A DNA stretch of 34,628 nt. Origin: a virus. The stretch lies in the IMG/VR virus record IMGVR_UViG_3300035122_000009, positions 1-34,628 of that record; one strand, given 5' to 3'. Shown here piece after piece: positions 13,434 through 21,238 of this stretch. Each line of letters starts with the position of its first letter. Within the stretch, counting starts at the first letter, position 1. The translations under genes and the position numbers were made by a program. Below the pieces are notes generated by a model. That model was not told the origin of the DNA. It was given only the letters and a program-made list of their open reading frames with translations, and ran no database searches.

Positions 13434-14655
13434 TTTCGTTCAGTCGCTCAGCGCACGCGAAACCGCCACGCTACTTTATGATTGGTCGTTTTGGGCGCGC
13501 GAGAAACAATTGCCGCCGCCCGGCGATTGGCGCTTCTGGCTTCTCCTGGCCGGGCGCGGGTTTGGTAAAACCCGCGCGATTACGGAGTTTGCGCGCCTAA
13601 TGGCGGAGGCGCAACCCGGTTCGCGTGGTGCGCTCGTGGCGTCAACCGCGAGTGATGTACGTGACGTATTAATCGAAGGGGAAAGCGGTATCTTGAATAT
13701 TTCGCCGCCGTGGTTTATGCCGAAATATGAGCCATCGAAGCGCCGCCTGACGTGGACGAACGGTAGTATTGCCACGACCTACAGCGCAGACGAACCGGAC
13801 CGTCTGCGCGGTCCGCAGCACCATTGGGGCGCGGTCGATGAACTGGCGGCATGGCGCAGGCCGGAGGCCTGGGATATGTTTCTTATGGGTCTGCGCCTGG
13901 GACACGACCCCCGCGCCGCCATCGCTACCACGCCGCGCCCGACGCCTGCCATTAAAAAACTCCTCGATGATCCTACCGTCGCAGTAACGCGCGGCACCAC
14001 CTACGAAAATCGCGCTAACCTCGCGCCGGTATTTTTTGAAACCATTATTCGCCGTTACGAAGGGACGCGCCTGGGGCGACAAGAGCTTTTAGCCGAAATT
14101 TTAACCGATGTACCGGGCGCATTATGGAAGCGCGATGACATCGACAAAGCGCGCGTCAACGCTGTGCCCGACCTGGCGCGCGTTGTGGTGGGCGTCGATC
14201 CGGCGGTTACAGCGAACGAAGATAGCGACGAAACCGGCATCATCGTAGCAGGCATCGACGGTGCACGGCAAGGGTACATGCAAGATGACGTATCCCTGCG
14301 CGCTTCCCCGCAACAATGGGCAGCAACGGCGGTGCGCGCCTATTATAAATACGCCGCCGACGCCCTCGTATGCGAGGTGAACAACGGCGGGGATATGGTA
14401 GAATATACCATAAAGACGGTAGACCCGAACGTGCGGGTTATTCAGGTGCGCGCCTCGCGCGGCAAATATACACGCGCCGAACCTATCGCGGCTTTGTATG
14501 AGCAAGGGCGCGTGCATCACGTCGGGGAATTCGCCACGCTCGAAGACCAGATGTGTACTTGGGTGCCGGGGGAAAAATCCCCCGACCGGATGGACGCCCT
14601 CGTATGGGCTTTTACGGAACTGGCATTAGAACCGCCCGCGTTGTGCGTGGCGTAG
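13363..14655 (+). CDS. terL: terminase large subunit
   Basis: A 430-residue packaging ATPase and nuclease. Walker A GRGFGKT is at residues 64-70, and Walker B WGAVDE at about 155-160. The RNase H-like nuclease starts at VVGVDPA (Asp 278), with further acidic residues (CEVNNGGD at about 336-343, and Asp 410 in SPDRMDAL). The start is uncertain: ATG at 13363 follows GAGG closely and gives a 71-bp overlap with terS; ATGs at 13372 and 13381 are alternatives. The enzyme moves and cuts concatemeric DNA at the portal. Confidence 0.92.
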   Translation: MLVMHAMQYNAGWLASQPPKIQNSFVQSLSARETATLLYDWSFWAREKQLPPPGDWRFWLLLAGRGFGKTRAITEFARLMAEAQPGSRGALVASTASDVRDVLIEGESGILNISPPWFMPKYEPSKRRLTWTNGSIATTYSADEPDRLRGPQHHWGAVDELAAWRRPEAWDMFLMGLRLGHDPRAAIATTPRPTPAIKKLLDDPTVAVTRGTTYENRANLAPVFFETIIRRYEGTRLGRQELLAEILTDVPGALWKRDDIDKARVNAVPDLARVVVGVDPAVTANEDSDETGIIVAGIDGARQGYMQDDVSLRASPQQWAATAVRAYYKYAADALVCEVNNGGDMVEYTIKTVDPNVRVIQVRASRGKYTRAEPIAALYEQGRVHHVGEFATLEDQMCTWVPGEKSPDRMDALVWAFTELALEPPALCVA

Positions 14656-14665
14656 GAGTAGGAGT

Positions 14666-15046
14666 ATGGCAACCGAACTTACGAAATCGGCGCAGGTGGG
14701 GCATACCGTACAATACCAATACGGCATTGCGACCGGCGCGGCGGCGATTGATCATATTTTCACGGTGGCGGGGTATCCGCTCATCATTGACCGTTTGACC
14801 CTGGCCTTCAGCGCCGCACCCACCACGAGCGAAAACCTCATCATCAAGATTGATAGTATAAGTGGTGCAGCATACGATGTTGAATTGTACAATCGGGACG
14901 CGGCGAGTATCAGCCTAACCGACCTCGTTTTGACTTCAGATGACTTTGGTGCAATGCCGCTCGCCATCGGGGATATCCTGACGGTGACATTTACGAATAC
15001 CGATACACGCACCTGGGCCTTGACCGTCGCGCTCCGGGAGGCCTGA
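14666..15046 (+). CDS. beta-rich virion-type hypothetical protein
   Basis: A 126-residue protein with GGAG repeats before the ATG. It is rich in T, S, V and D, with alternating strand pattern (LIIKIDSISGAAYDVELY, DILTVTFTNTD), typical of small virion surface or decoration proteins. There are no cysteines or catalytic motifs. It lies between terminase and portal, a place that usually has no such genes, and is the first of three similar beta-rich genes. The function is unknown. Confidence 0.6.
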   Translation: MATELTKSAQVGHTVQYQYGIATGAAAIDHIFTVAGYPLIIDRLTLAFSAAPTTSENLIIKIDSISGAAYDVELYNRDAASISLTDLVLTSDDFGAMPLAIGDILTVTFTNTDTRTWALTVALREA

Positions 15047-15049
15047 ACG

Positions 15050-15520
15050 ATGCCCATCGAAAATGGTCAACCCGGTTGTTTTGATGGCATCCTTCAGGCG
15101 TCTCGGAATCAGCGCATTATTTCACGCTGGATAAACGATAAAGTTGTGGGATCAGCCGACCCGACCGTTCTTATCGACGGTCCATCTGGCGACCAACCGG
15201 GTATCTATTACAATATCCCTGAGAATATGCAGTTGATTGTAACCGATGTTGCGGTTTGGGTTACGACCCTGAGCGATAATGCAAAATTCGAATTCGGGAT
15301 ATGCACCGCGATTAATGGCGGCGGGACATTCGTACCGCAGTCCGTTGCTATTCCGGTCGCTACTGAGAACAAAGCGGAAAGTTCAAGCTTTGCGCTTTCC
15401 GCTCCCGGCCAAGCCATCCGCTATAGTGACGACGTGCGGAGCGTAACCTGGCGTGTGACCCCCAACGATACCGACACTACCGTAACCATTGAATGGCGCG
15501 GATTTATAGAGAGAGAATAA
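15050..15520 (+). CDS. beta-rich protein with MPIENG start (copy 1)
   Basis: A 156-residue protein starting MPIENGQ. Strand-rich segments (MQLIVTDVAVWVTTL, SVTWRVTPNDTDTTVTIEW) suggest a beta sandwich, similar in style to the neighbouring genes. It shares its first six residues with the next gene, which suggests a shared targeting or assembly signal, or a duplication. A virion component such as a head decoration or spike protein is plausible but unproven. Confidence 0.6.
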   Translation: MPIENGQPGCFDGILQASRNQRIISRWINDKVVGSADPTVLIDGPSGDQPGIYYNIPENMQLIVTDVAVWVTTLSDNAKFEFGICTAINGGGTFVPQSVAIPVATENKAESSSFALSAPGQAIRYSDDVRSVTWRVTPNDTDTTVTIEWRGFIERE

Positions 15521-15521
15521 A

Positions 15522-16295
15522 ATGCCTATCGAAAATGGACGCAAGGCTACCAACGTAAGTAATGTCTTGTCAGTTTACCTGGATCGTAACCAGCGCCAAC
15601 TTGATATGCAATGGCTGGGTAAATTCGTTGCGTTGGTGACGGAAGGCGCGGTATCCAGCGGTTCCCCGCAGGCCGTGACCGCCGGCATTGGTAAATTATT
15701 CATCGTGGTAAATGCCGGGTCGGACGTAGATGGCACCCTGACTGTGACCGGAACGAAGGTAGATCGTAATACCGGCGCGGAGACCGGGAGTTTCACCGAA
15801 GATATTGTCATTGACACCCTGACGACCGACGATAGCGACACGGACGCGGAGGGGAATATCCGGTATGCGTTCACGGATGCCTACATAACGGCGAACTGGT
15901 ATAGCGGTTCCGCGCAATTGTCGAGCGATGACTTGACCCTGACGGACATTGACGTTTACGGTGTGGCATTCGAACAATTCAATGACGTGAATGACACGAC
16001 GCTTACCACGCTCGACCTGACGGCGACGCCGACGAATACCGCCGCATGGTTGTACCTGTACCTGTACAAACTCGCGCCCGACGCATCCACCAAAAAATGC
16101 GCCGTAACACGCGAAATCAGCCTTTCGGTGGCGGTAGGCGTCTCTGAGGCAAATGTTCCTTATCGTCTGCGGCGCGGCAAACAGGCAGTGCATATTAATG
16201 GTGTGCGCGAGGGTGTGGTTTTGAATTGTTTCTTCGGTCCCGACGCGCAGATATATTGGAATGACATTGATCTAAAACTCTGGTTCAATCAATAG
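15522..16295 (+). CDS. beta-rich protein with MPIENG start (copy 2)
   Basis: A 257-residue protein starting MPIENGR. It has a long run of beta-strand-like, threonine-rich sequence (GKLFIVVNAGSDVDGTLTVT and TLTTLDLTATP) and a C-terminal part with aromatic residues (LYLYLYKLAPD). Only the first residues and the general style match the gene before it. The composition resembles minor virion surface proteins. It ends 7 bases before the portal gene. Confidence 0.6.
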   Translation: MPIENGRKATNVSNVLSVYLDRNQRQLDMQWLGKFVALVTEGAVSSGSPQAVTAGIGKLFIVVNAGSDVDGTLTVTGTKVDRNTGAETGSFTEDIVIDTLTTDDSDTDAEGNIRYAFTDAYITANWYSGSAQLSSDDLTLTDIDVYGVAFEQFNDVNDTTLTTLDLTATPTNTAAWLYLYLYKLAPDASTKKCAVTREISLSVAVGVSEANVPYRLRRGKQAVHINGVREGVVLNCFFGPDAQIYWNDIDLKLWFNQ

Positions 16296-16302
16296 GTGGC
16301 TT

Positions 16303-17931
16303 ATGTGGCCGTTTAATCGCCGCAAAAAAGACGAAACTATCACGCTCCCGGCGCAGTTATACCACATGTCCCCCGGCGGCGCGGTATCACGCATCGACCC
16401 GAATAGCCGGTTTGGGCAGTGGCAGCGCACCGCGCACGCCATGCGCGCCTCATTCACACAAAATCTAGTGCAGTCCCTCATGGCGGACTATACCGATGTC
16501 AGCGATGATTTGCTGAGCCGCGCCTATATCCAATCCGTCACCGCATCGGCGTGCATTGAATTGAATGCGCAGGCGGCGGCGAGCGTGCCTCTGATGGTGC
16601 AGGATGTCGCCGACGAGGTTTTGGACCAACACCCGTTGAATGATTTCGTAGACCGCGCCGCTGTGCTCTTGTGGCATATCAGCGTCAGCCAGGACATCTG
16701 GGGGCGTGCGTACCTGCGCAAACGCCGCGATGACTACGACGGCCTGGGGCGGCTGCAATGGTTGTGGACGCCGGATGTAGAGCCGCTAACGCGGTGGGAT
16801 AAAAACGGTGTTGAACACATCGTGGCGTACCGGTACGCCAACGAACCCATCCCGGCGCACCAGGTCATTGATCTACCACTATTTGACCCTAGCGACCGTT
16901 TGGGCGCGGTATCCCCGCTCGAAAAGGTCATCACGCAGGTGAGCATCAGCCGCAATATGGCGGTATTCACGGCGAACTTCTTTTTCAACGGCGCGACCAT
17001 GAGCGGGATTCTGAAACTACCGGGTATCAACAACGAGGCGGATTTACGGCTCCAGCAGCAGCAATTCGCTGCCCTGCACGCCGGCGCGCGAAAAGCCTGG
17101 AAACCCTTCGCGACGAATATTCGCGATGCAGAATGGGTGCCCACCTCCGCGCCGCCGGAAGAGCTTGCAATGGCGGAGTTGCATGGCATCACGCAAACCG
17201 ACATTGCGAGAGCATTTAAGGTCAACCCGGTGTTGGTCGGATTGACGGACGCCGGGGACCCGCTCAGTAGCCAGAATACGTATGATGCAATCCTGGCGGA
17301 TCATTTGCGTAGTACCATCATTCCGCGCCTGCGCATGAACTTGACAGAGATTAATGAACAATGGGCGTGGCGCGACTTTGAACCGGCGCGGTACTACAGT
17401 CTCGCGCCGAACCTTGCCGAAATGGATTTACTCAGTCAGATTACGCGCGAGGACGTGGACACCACTACGGCGTTGTGGACGACGGGGCAGATTACGCTCG
17501 ACGAAAGTCGGGAGCGCACCGGCAACGCGCCGCTTAATGGCAGCAACGGCCAAGTCGTGTTGGTAAACGGATTATTGTATCCGGTTAATCGTTTGGCCGA
17601 AGTTGCTAATCAGAACGCCGACAATGTTGGTGCGCAGCCGCAATTGTCACCATTTATGTCTGTTGAACCTATTCAAATCGAAACCCCGCAGCCTCCGCAA
17701 CTCTCCGCCCGCGCCGCTTCCCCTGCCCTACACGAACTTGATAATTGGCGGCGCAAAGTAGACGCTTCGACGCCGGATTGCGACTTTTACCTCGACGCGC
17801 TGGAGGGGCACTCGGCGGCGGCATGGTTGCGCGGCGCATTGGATATGCGCGAGGATGTGACTACTGCGTTCTGGATTGCGCGGCAGTGGATACGCAGCGG
17901 CGAACCGCCGCCGGGCATTTGGGATTTTTGA
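16303..17931 (+). CDS. HK97-type portal protein
   Basis: A 542-residue portal, the dodecameric ring that seats the packaging motor and later the tail. Residues 1-400 carry the family pattern: an early helical clip region (ASACIELNAQAAASVP), DIWGRAYLRKRRD, AVSPLEKVITQVSI, NFFFNGATMSGIL, and DIARAFKVNPVLVGL followed by SSQNTYDAILADHL. The last 70 residues, after a proline-rich linker, form a separate helical piece (LHELDNWRRKVDAST and on), which may be an appended domain. The start at 16303 follows the preceding stop by 7 bases. Confidence 0.9.
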   Translation: MWPFNRRKKDETITLPAQLYHMSPGGAVSRIDPNSRFGQWQRTAHAMRASFTQNLVQSLMADYTDVSDDLLSRAYIQSVTASACIELNAQAAASVPLMVQDVADEVLDQHPLNDFVDRAAVLLWHISVSQDIWGRAYLRKRRDDYDGLGRLQWLWTPDVEPLTRWDKNGVEHIVAYRYANEPIPAHQVIDLPLFDPSDRLGAVSPLEKVITQVSISRNMAVFTANFFFNGATMSGILKLPGINNEADLRLQQQQFAALHAGARKAWKPFATNIRDAEWVPTSAPPEELAMAELHGITQTDIARAFKVNPVLVGLTDAGDPLSSQNTYDAILADHLRSTIIPRLRMNLTEINEQWAWRDFEPARYYSLAPNLAEMDLLSQITREDVDTTTALWTTGQITLDESRERTGNAPLNGSNGQVVLVNGLLYPVNRLAEVANQNADNVGAQPQLSPFMSVEPIQIETPQPPQLSARAASPALHELDNWRRKVDASTPDCDFYLDALEGHSAAAWLRGALDMREDVTTAFWIARQWIRSGEPPPGIWDF

Positions 17932-18749
17932 AACTGCCGCCGGTTACGCGCCAAACCGACGGCGAAAATGAAGGCGCTGCGCCAGAAGAGGCCGCCCAAT
18001 ATTGGGCGCGCTTCGATGAATTGCAAGCCGATCTAGGCACCGAATGGCTGGCCTGGATGGGGCGATTATGGGAACAGGCGCGCACACAATTATTGGATCG
18101 GCCGGGGATTTTTAGCGCCGACCTATTCGCCGCCGACGAACGATTAATTGCCGAATGGACCGGCACGGCAGATGCCCCCGGACCATTGACGGCGCTGGTA
18201 TTGGCGGGCATGGCGGCGGGCATCGAAGCGGTGGAGGACAACAAAGCCGCCGACTATCGCGCCGTGGTCGAACAAGTCATCGACTTTGACCTACTCAGCC
18301 AAGAGGCGCTGGATTTCGTCAACAGCTACCTCTTTGATCTCATCAAAGACATTAACGCCACGACGGTGCAAAAGTTACAGCAGATTATCGCAGCGTGGCT
18401 CGAAAGCGGCGAACCAGTGAGCGTTCTGGAAACCCAATTAGAGGGGGTTTTTAACGACAAGAACCGCGCTAAACTTATCGCACGTACCGAAAGCGCGCGG
18501 GCCTACAACGAAGGTACCTACAACCGGTACGAAGCGGCGGGTGTTACGGAGGCAACCTGGCAGACGGTACGCGATGCGATGGTTTGCCCGATTTGCCGCC
18601 GTTTACATAATCAAGTTGCCTCGTTTCGTGCAGGCTGGGTGCATCCGGGCGGGTCGGGCGATGAAGCCAAATTCGCCGGGAAAACGTATAGGCCGCCGGC
18701 GCACCCGCAATGCCGGTGTTTCACGCGGCCTTACGTGAGGAACCTATGA
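17928..18749 (+). CDS. MuF/SPP1 gp7-like head morphogenesis protein
   Basis: A 273-residue minor head protein. The C-terminal part (residues about 175-273) has the MuF signature: LIARTESARAYNEGTYNRY, then VCPICRRLHNQ and a closing PPAHPQCRC cysteine-histidine set. The preceding helices are typical of the family, which binds the portal inside the prohead. The open frame extends back into the portal, but that part is a shadow. I chose TTG at 17928, which overlaps the portal stop as TTGA; there is no better in-frame start near the boundary. Confidence 0.82.
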   Translation: MKLPPVTRQTDGENEGAAPEEAAQYWARFDELQADLGTEWLAWMGRLWEQARTQLLDRPGIFSADLFAADERLIAEWTGTADAPGPLTALVLAGMAAGIEAVEDNKAADYRAVVEQVIDFDLLSQEALDFVNSYLFDLIKDINATTVQKLQQIIAAWLESGEPVSVLETQLEGVFNDKNRAKLIARTESARAYNEGTYNRYEAAGVTEATWQTVRDAMVCPICRRLHNQVASFRAGWVHPGGSGDEAKFAGKTYRPPAHPQCRCFTRPYVRNL

Positions 18750-19081
18750 CCAGAGAAGTATATAAATCACTTTTAATTACAGCGCATTATTCACCAGAAG
18801 ATTCCGCTGTTCTTTCATATTGTACATATGATTGGCGCGGTAGTCAGTTTGTTGAAATGACAGACGAACTTGTCTATGACTTGATCGATCCTAGTACACT
18901 AAGCATAGGAGACTTTGTGCAAATAGGACCTTATCGACTCCGTTTCGTTGGACGTAATGAAGAAAGAAGGTCTTGCCTTTTTGAACGTAGCAATTCTTTT
19001 CTTGATAGAATATGCGTCCTTGCCTATAAGATTTTTATTCGATTGTTTGAGCGCGGTGATATCAAGGTATCTAGATTATAA
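18746..19081 (+). CDS. hypothetical protein, AT-rich gene
   Basis: A 111-residue protein with GAGG before the ATG and an ATGA overlap with the head protein. It begins TREVYKSLLITAHYSPEDSAV, continues with a beta-like centre (SIGDFVQIGPYRLRFVG) and ends in a helix (CVLAYKIFIRLFE). No family is recognised. Its DNA is clearly AT-richer than the head genes around it, which suggests later arrival or a different codon history. Confidence 0.6.
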   Translation: MTREVYKSLLITAHYSPEDSAVLSYCTYDWRGSQFVEMTDELVYDLIDPSTLSIGDFVQIGPYRLRFVGRNEERRSCLFERSNSFLDRICVLAYKIFIRLFERGDIKVSRL

Positions 19082-19094
19082 TTAGAGGAGTCCG

Positions 19095-19316
19095 ATGTTA
19101 ACCACCGATAGTATTCTCGATATGATGCCCGCCATGAGGGAGCGCCTAGCACAGGATGGAAAGAAGACTTTAGCGCGCCTTATCCTGTGCGATATATACG
19201 GCTATAGCTGGCAAGAAGCCGACGAAATGGTCGAGGCGGGCGTAGAAATAGGGTATGTGCCAGATGAGGAAGATAACAGTGCCCCTCGCCTTTGGCGACG
19301 CCACCGACCCGGATAA
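19095..19316 (+). CDS. small hypothetical protein
   Basis: A 73-residue protein with AGGAG 4-5 bases before the ATG. Residues 1-50 are helical and acidic (ILDMMPAMRERLAQDG, QEADEMVEAGVEIGYV); the last 15 (SAPRLWRRHRPG) overlap the start of the next gene and may be partly accidental. No family is recognised. Confidence 0.5.
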   Translation: MLTTDSILDMMPAMRERLAQDGKKTLARLILCDIYGYSWQEADEMVEAGVEIGYVPDEEDNSAPRLWRRHRPG

Positions 19317-19734
19317 ACTCGCGCGCGTGCTTCTCTACGCGGCGCGCCGCGCGGCTGCGGTGGCGGAGCAATCCGTAAGCGAATACCCACCGCCGCGCAA
19401 CACGACGATGAAAGCGGTGCGCGGCAAAACATTTTTGAGCCTGAAGCAGCAAGGGTATTTCTTTTGGGCACTAAAAAAGGGCATTATCAAATTGCCGTAT
19501 CGACGCACCGGTGGCTTAGGGCAATCCATCACGACCGACGTGTACGCCCGTGCTGACGCGGTGGGGTTTCATATCGGCACGAATAAAACTGATGCGCAGT
19601 ATGTTATCGGCGAAAAAGACGACCAGGCCGCGTATCATCAAGACTGGTGGACGCCATTACCGGAGAATGTTCGGCAGCATGCCGACGCCATTAAAGCGGA
19701 GTTTATCGACGCCGTGAAAGAAGGATTGAAGTGA
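19279..19734 (+). CDS. head-tail region protein, possible HK97 gp10-like
   Basis: A protein of about 151 residues in the head-tail joining region. It has an early helix (DKLARVLLYAARRAAAVAEQSV), then YPPPR and basic linker, GLGQSITTDVY and a late IGEKDDQAAYHQDWW segment. The size and order resemble HK97 gp10-type tail completion proteins, but the match is weak. ATGs at 19255 and 19264 are possible starts; GTG at 19279 has AGGAAG 6-7 bases before it and shortens the overlap with the previous gene, so I prefer it. Confidence 0.6.
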   Translation: MPLAFGDATDPDKLARVLLYAARRAAAVAEQSVSEYPPPRNTTMKAVRGKTFLSLKQQGYFFWALKKGIIKLPYRRTGGLGQSITTDVYARADAVGFHIGTNKTDAQYVIGEKDDQAAYHQDWWTPLPENVRQHADAIKAEFIDAVKEGLK

Positions 19735-20516
19735 AACGTATCTTTGCGATCCTATTCTCTTTTGGTCTGGCGCTCGCCTTTTTAGACGGTACACTCGCGC
19801 TTATCGACCCGCTGGGTATCGTGCGGTTTCGCGGCGACCTGCGGCAATTCTATGCCGAAGCATCGCACCTGAGCGACGTTACCGACTATGTTTTAACGCC
19901 GGGCATTCATGACTTTGGTGATTGGGTGATGGCGGTGGATACGGACGGGCGGCGCATTGTGCCGGATACGGCGCAGGATTGCGTGCAGACCCTGGCATTC
20001 GTCGGTGACTCGGTGACGATGGGCTTCGGCGTCGATGATGCAGAGACGTGGGTTAATTTGGTGGCACGCGAGTTTCCGGGGCTTTGTTTCATCAATGCCG
20101 GGGTGTCGGGTTACAACAGTCGAAGCGTCAGGGAGACATTACCCGCCGCCGATATCTACATCTACTACATCGTCGAAAACGACGTTGAAACCGTTACGCC
20201 GCCGCATCCGTCAAGCCCTTTAGACTCGACGCTTTACCGCTACCTATGGTATCTCTACCACAAGCCGCACGTAGGGACTAAAGCAGAGCTTGCGCGCTTC
20301 TGGGCAGACATCGAAGACTTGGCAGCGCGCGGGATATACTTTGTAGGGGACAGCGACCTGATGGCGCGCGTCGCCGCGCAGTATCCTGCACAATCGTTCA
20401 TGGTGGAGCGGTGGAATACAACCGTGAGTTGGGCGGATGGGCACGCCGATGCAAACGGGAATCAGGAGATCGCCACGCAAATGATAGAAATAGTGAAAGA
20501 GGTTTTGAATGGATAG
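19731..20516 (+). CDS. SGNH/GDSL hydrolase with N-terminal membrane signal
   Basis: A 261-residue predicted esterase. Residues 1-25 are a basic start plus a hydrophobic stretch (IFAILFSFGLALAFL), a signal peptide or anchor. The hydrolase blocks follow: GDSVTMG with Ser 94, AGVSGYNS with the block II glycine, VEND with Asn 150, and DGH with Asp 236 and His 238 followed by ANGNQEIA, the usual end of the family. Such enzymes remove acetyl or acyl groups from sugars or lipids. It starts with GTG in a GTGA overlap. Its location among head genes is odd; it may modify host envelope polysaccharide. The substrate is unknown. Confidence 0.8.
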   Translation: MKRIFAILFSFGLALAFLDGTLALIDPLGIVRFRGDLRQFYAEASHLSDVTDYVLTPGIHDFGDWVMAVDTDGRRIVPDTAQDCVQTLAFVGDSVTMGFGVDDAETWVNLVAREFPGLCFINAGVSGYNSRSVRETLPAADIYIYYIVENDVETVTPPHPSSPLDSTLYRYLWYLYHKPHVGTKAELARFWADIEDLAARGIYFVGDSDLMARVAAQYPAQSFMVERWNTTVSWADGHADANGNQEIATQMIEIVKEVLNG

Positions 20517-20905
20517 CACATTTTTGCTGATAGCTTTTGTAATCGCGGTAATTATTTGGGCTTATGGTATTGATGTATCGCAGAGGAAAAGAATAGAGAC
20601 TCGGGGGGCGGCAGTTCATTGCGAAAATCGAAAGGGAAACCCCATATATACCAACGCCCGAAAGTCCATATGTGGGCGCTCTCTGGAAATTCATAAAGAC
20701 AAACGAAATCGAAGTCTTTTCTGAAATTCGCGTCAACCCCTTCTTTTTGCAATCGCTTGCACCACTAGATAAGCGCGATGTAGTTTGTTTTGCTTCGCAT
20801 CCCCTTAAGGCTGACGATAGCCTTAAGTTTTTTGAGGTGGTATATCACGGGCAATGTGTAGCTGATTTGCCAGAAATAAAGGCGGGGTTTAATTATGTCC
20901 AATAA
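20509..20905 (+). CDS. small membrane-anchored protein split by a frameshift
   Basis: The first frame (ATG at 20509) encodes one membrane helix (FLLIAFVIAVIIWAYGI) and a basic linker, then runs out of frame to a stop at 20724. The next forward frame is open from 20597 to the stop at 20905 and encodes protein-like sequence (RQFIAKIERETPYIP, ALWKFIKTNEIEVFSEIRV). They meet at a run of six G (20603-20608); dropping one G joins them into a 131-residue protein. It may be an assembly error, a real inactivating change or a programmed shift. The gene is AT-rich. The function is unknown. Confidence 0.6.
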
Positions 20906-21107
20906 CATTACATTTGTTTCAACGGGCGACGATGCTCTTGAGGTGCGTGAAACACCCCAACTCGACCCGCTCGAAAAATACCTCCGCGCCCGACGCGACG
21001 CCTTACTTGCCGAACTGCGCGCTATCGAGGATATCCTGGGCATCGACCCAACTCTGACGGCAAGTCAGGCGCGGCGGGCGTATACGCGCTCGAATGAGCG
21101 CGCTTGA
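20895..21107 (+). CDS. small helical hypothetical protein
   Basis: A 70-residue protein. After a short polar start, residues 24-52 form a charged coiled-coil-like helix (LEKYLRARRDALLAELRAIEDIL); the end is basic. It overlaps the previous frame by 11 bp. No family is recognised. It is the last gene before the capsid promoter. Confidence 0.5.
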   Translation: MSNNITFVSTGDDALEVRETPQLDPLEKYLRARRDALLAELRAIEDILGIDPTLTASQARRAYTRSNERA

Positions 21108-21133
21108 CCATTTGTTATTATTCATGCTAAAAT
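21104..21133 (+). promoter_or_regulatory. promoter upstream of the capsid gene
   Basis: TTGACC (21104-21109), an 18-base spacer and TAAAAT (21128-21133). It overlaps the stop of the preceding small gene and would start RNA near 21140, in front of a terminator. Confidence 0.45.
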
Positions 21134-21139
21134 GATGGC

Positions 21140-21226
21140 AACATAGCTGAGGCGCACCGCGCCGACGCATTTTAGCGCTTGGGAATTCTTGGGCGCACTT
21201 CACCTGATGGTGGGGTGCGCTTTTTT
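21140..21226 (+). ncRNA. candidate short RNA or attenuated capsid leader
   Basis: From the predicted start near 21140 to the T-run at 21226 is about 87 nt. It contains a small GGCGC-ACC-GCGCC hairpin and then the terminator hairpin. Either an independent RNA, or an attenuator that limits or times capsid expression. Inferred from signals only. Confidence 0.3.
21193..21226 (+). terminator. strong terminator directly before the capsid gene
   Basis: GCGCAC-TT-CACC, a TGAT loop and GGTG-GG-GTGCGC pair over 12 positions, two of them T-G wobble pairs in DNA terms, followed by six T. It ends 12 bases before the capsid ATG, so it would also stop readthrough from the upstream late genes unless bypassed. 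Confidence 0.8.
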
Positions 21227-21238
21227 GTTTGAGGGATT

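Noticed and set aside
17745-17927. Longer start of the MuF-like protein inside the portal gene
   Set aside because: The extra 61 residues are an out-of-frame reading of the portal; the family similarity begins only after the portal stop.
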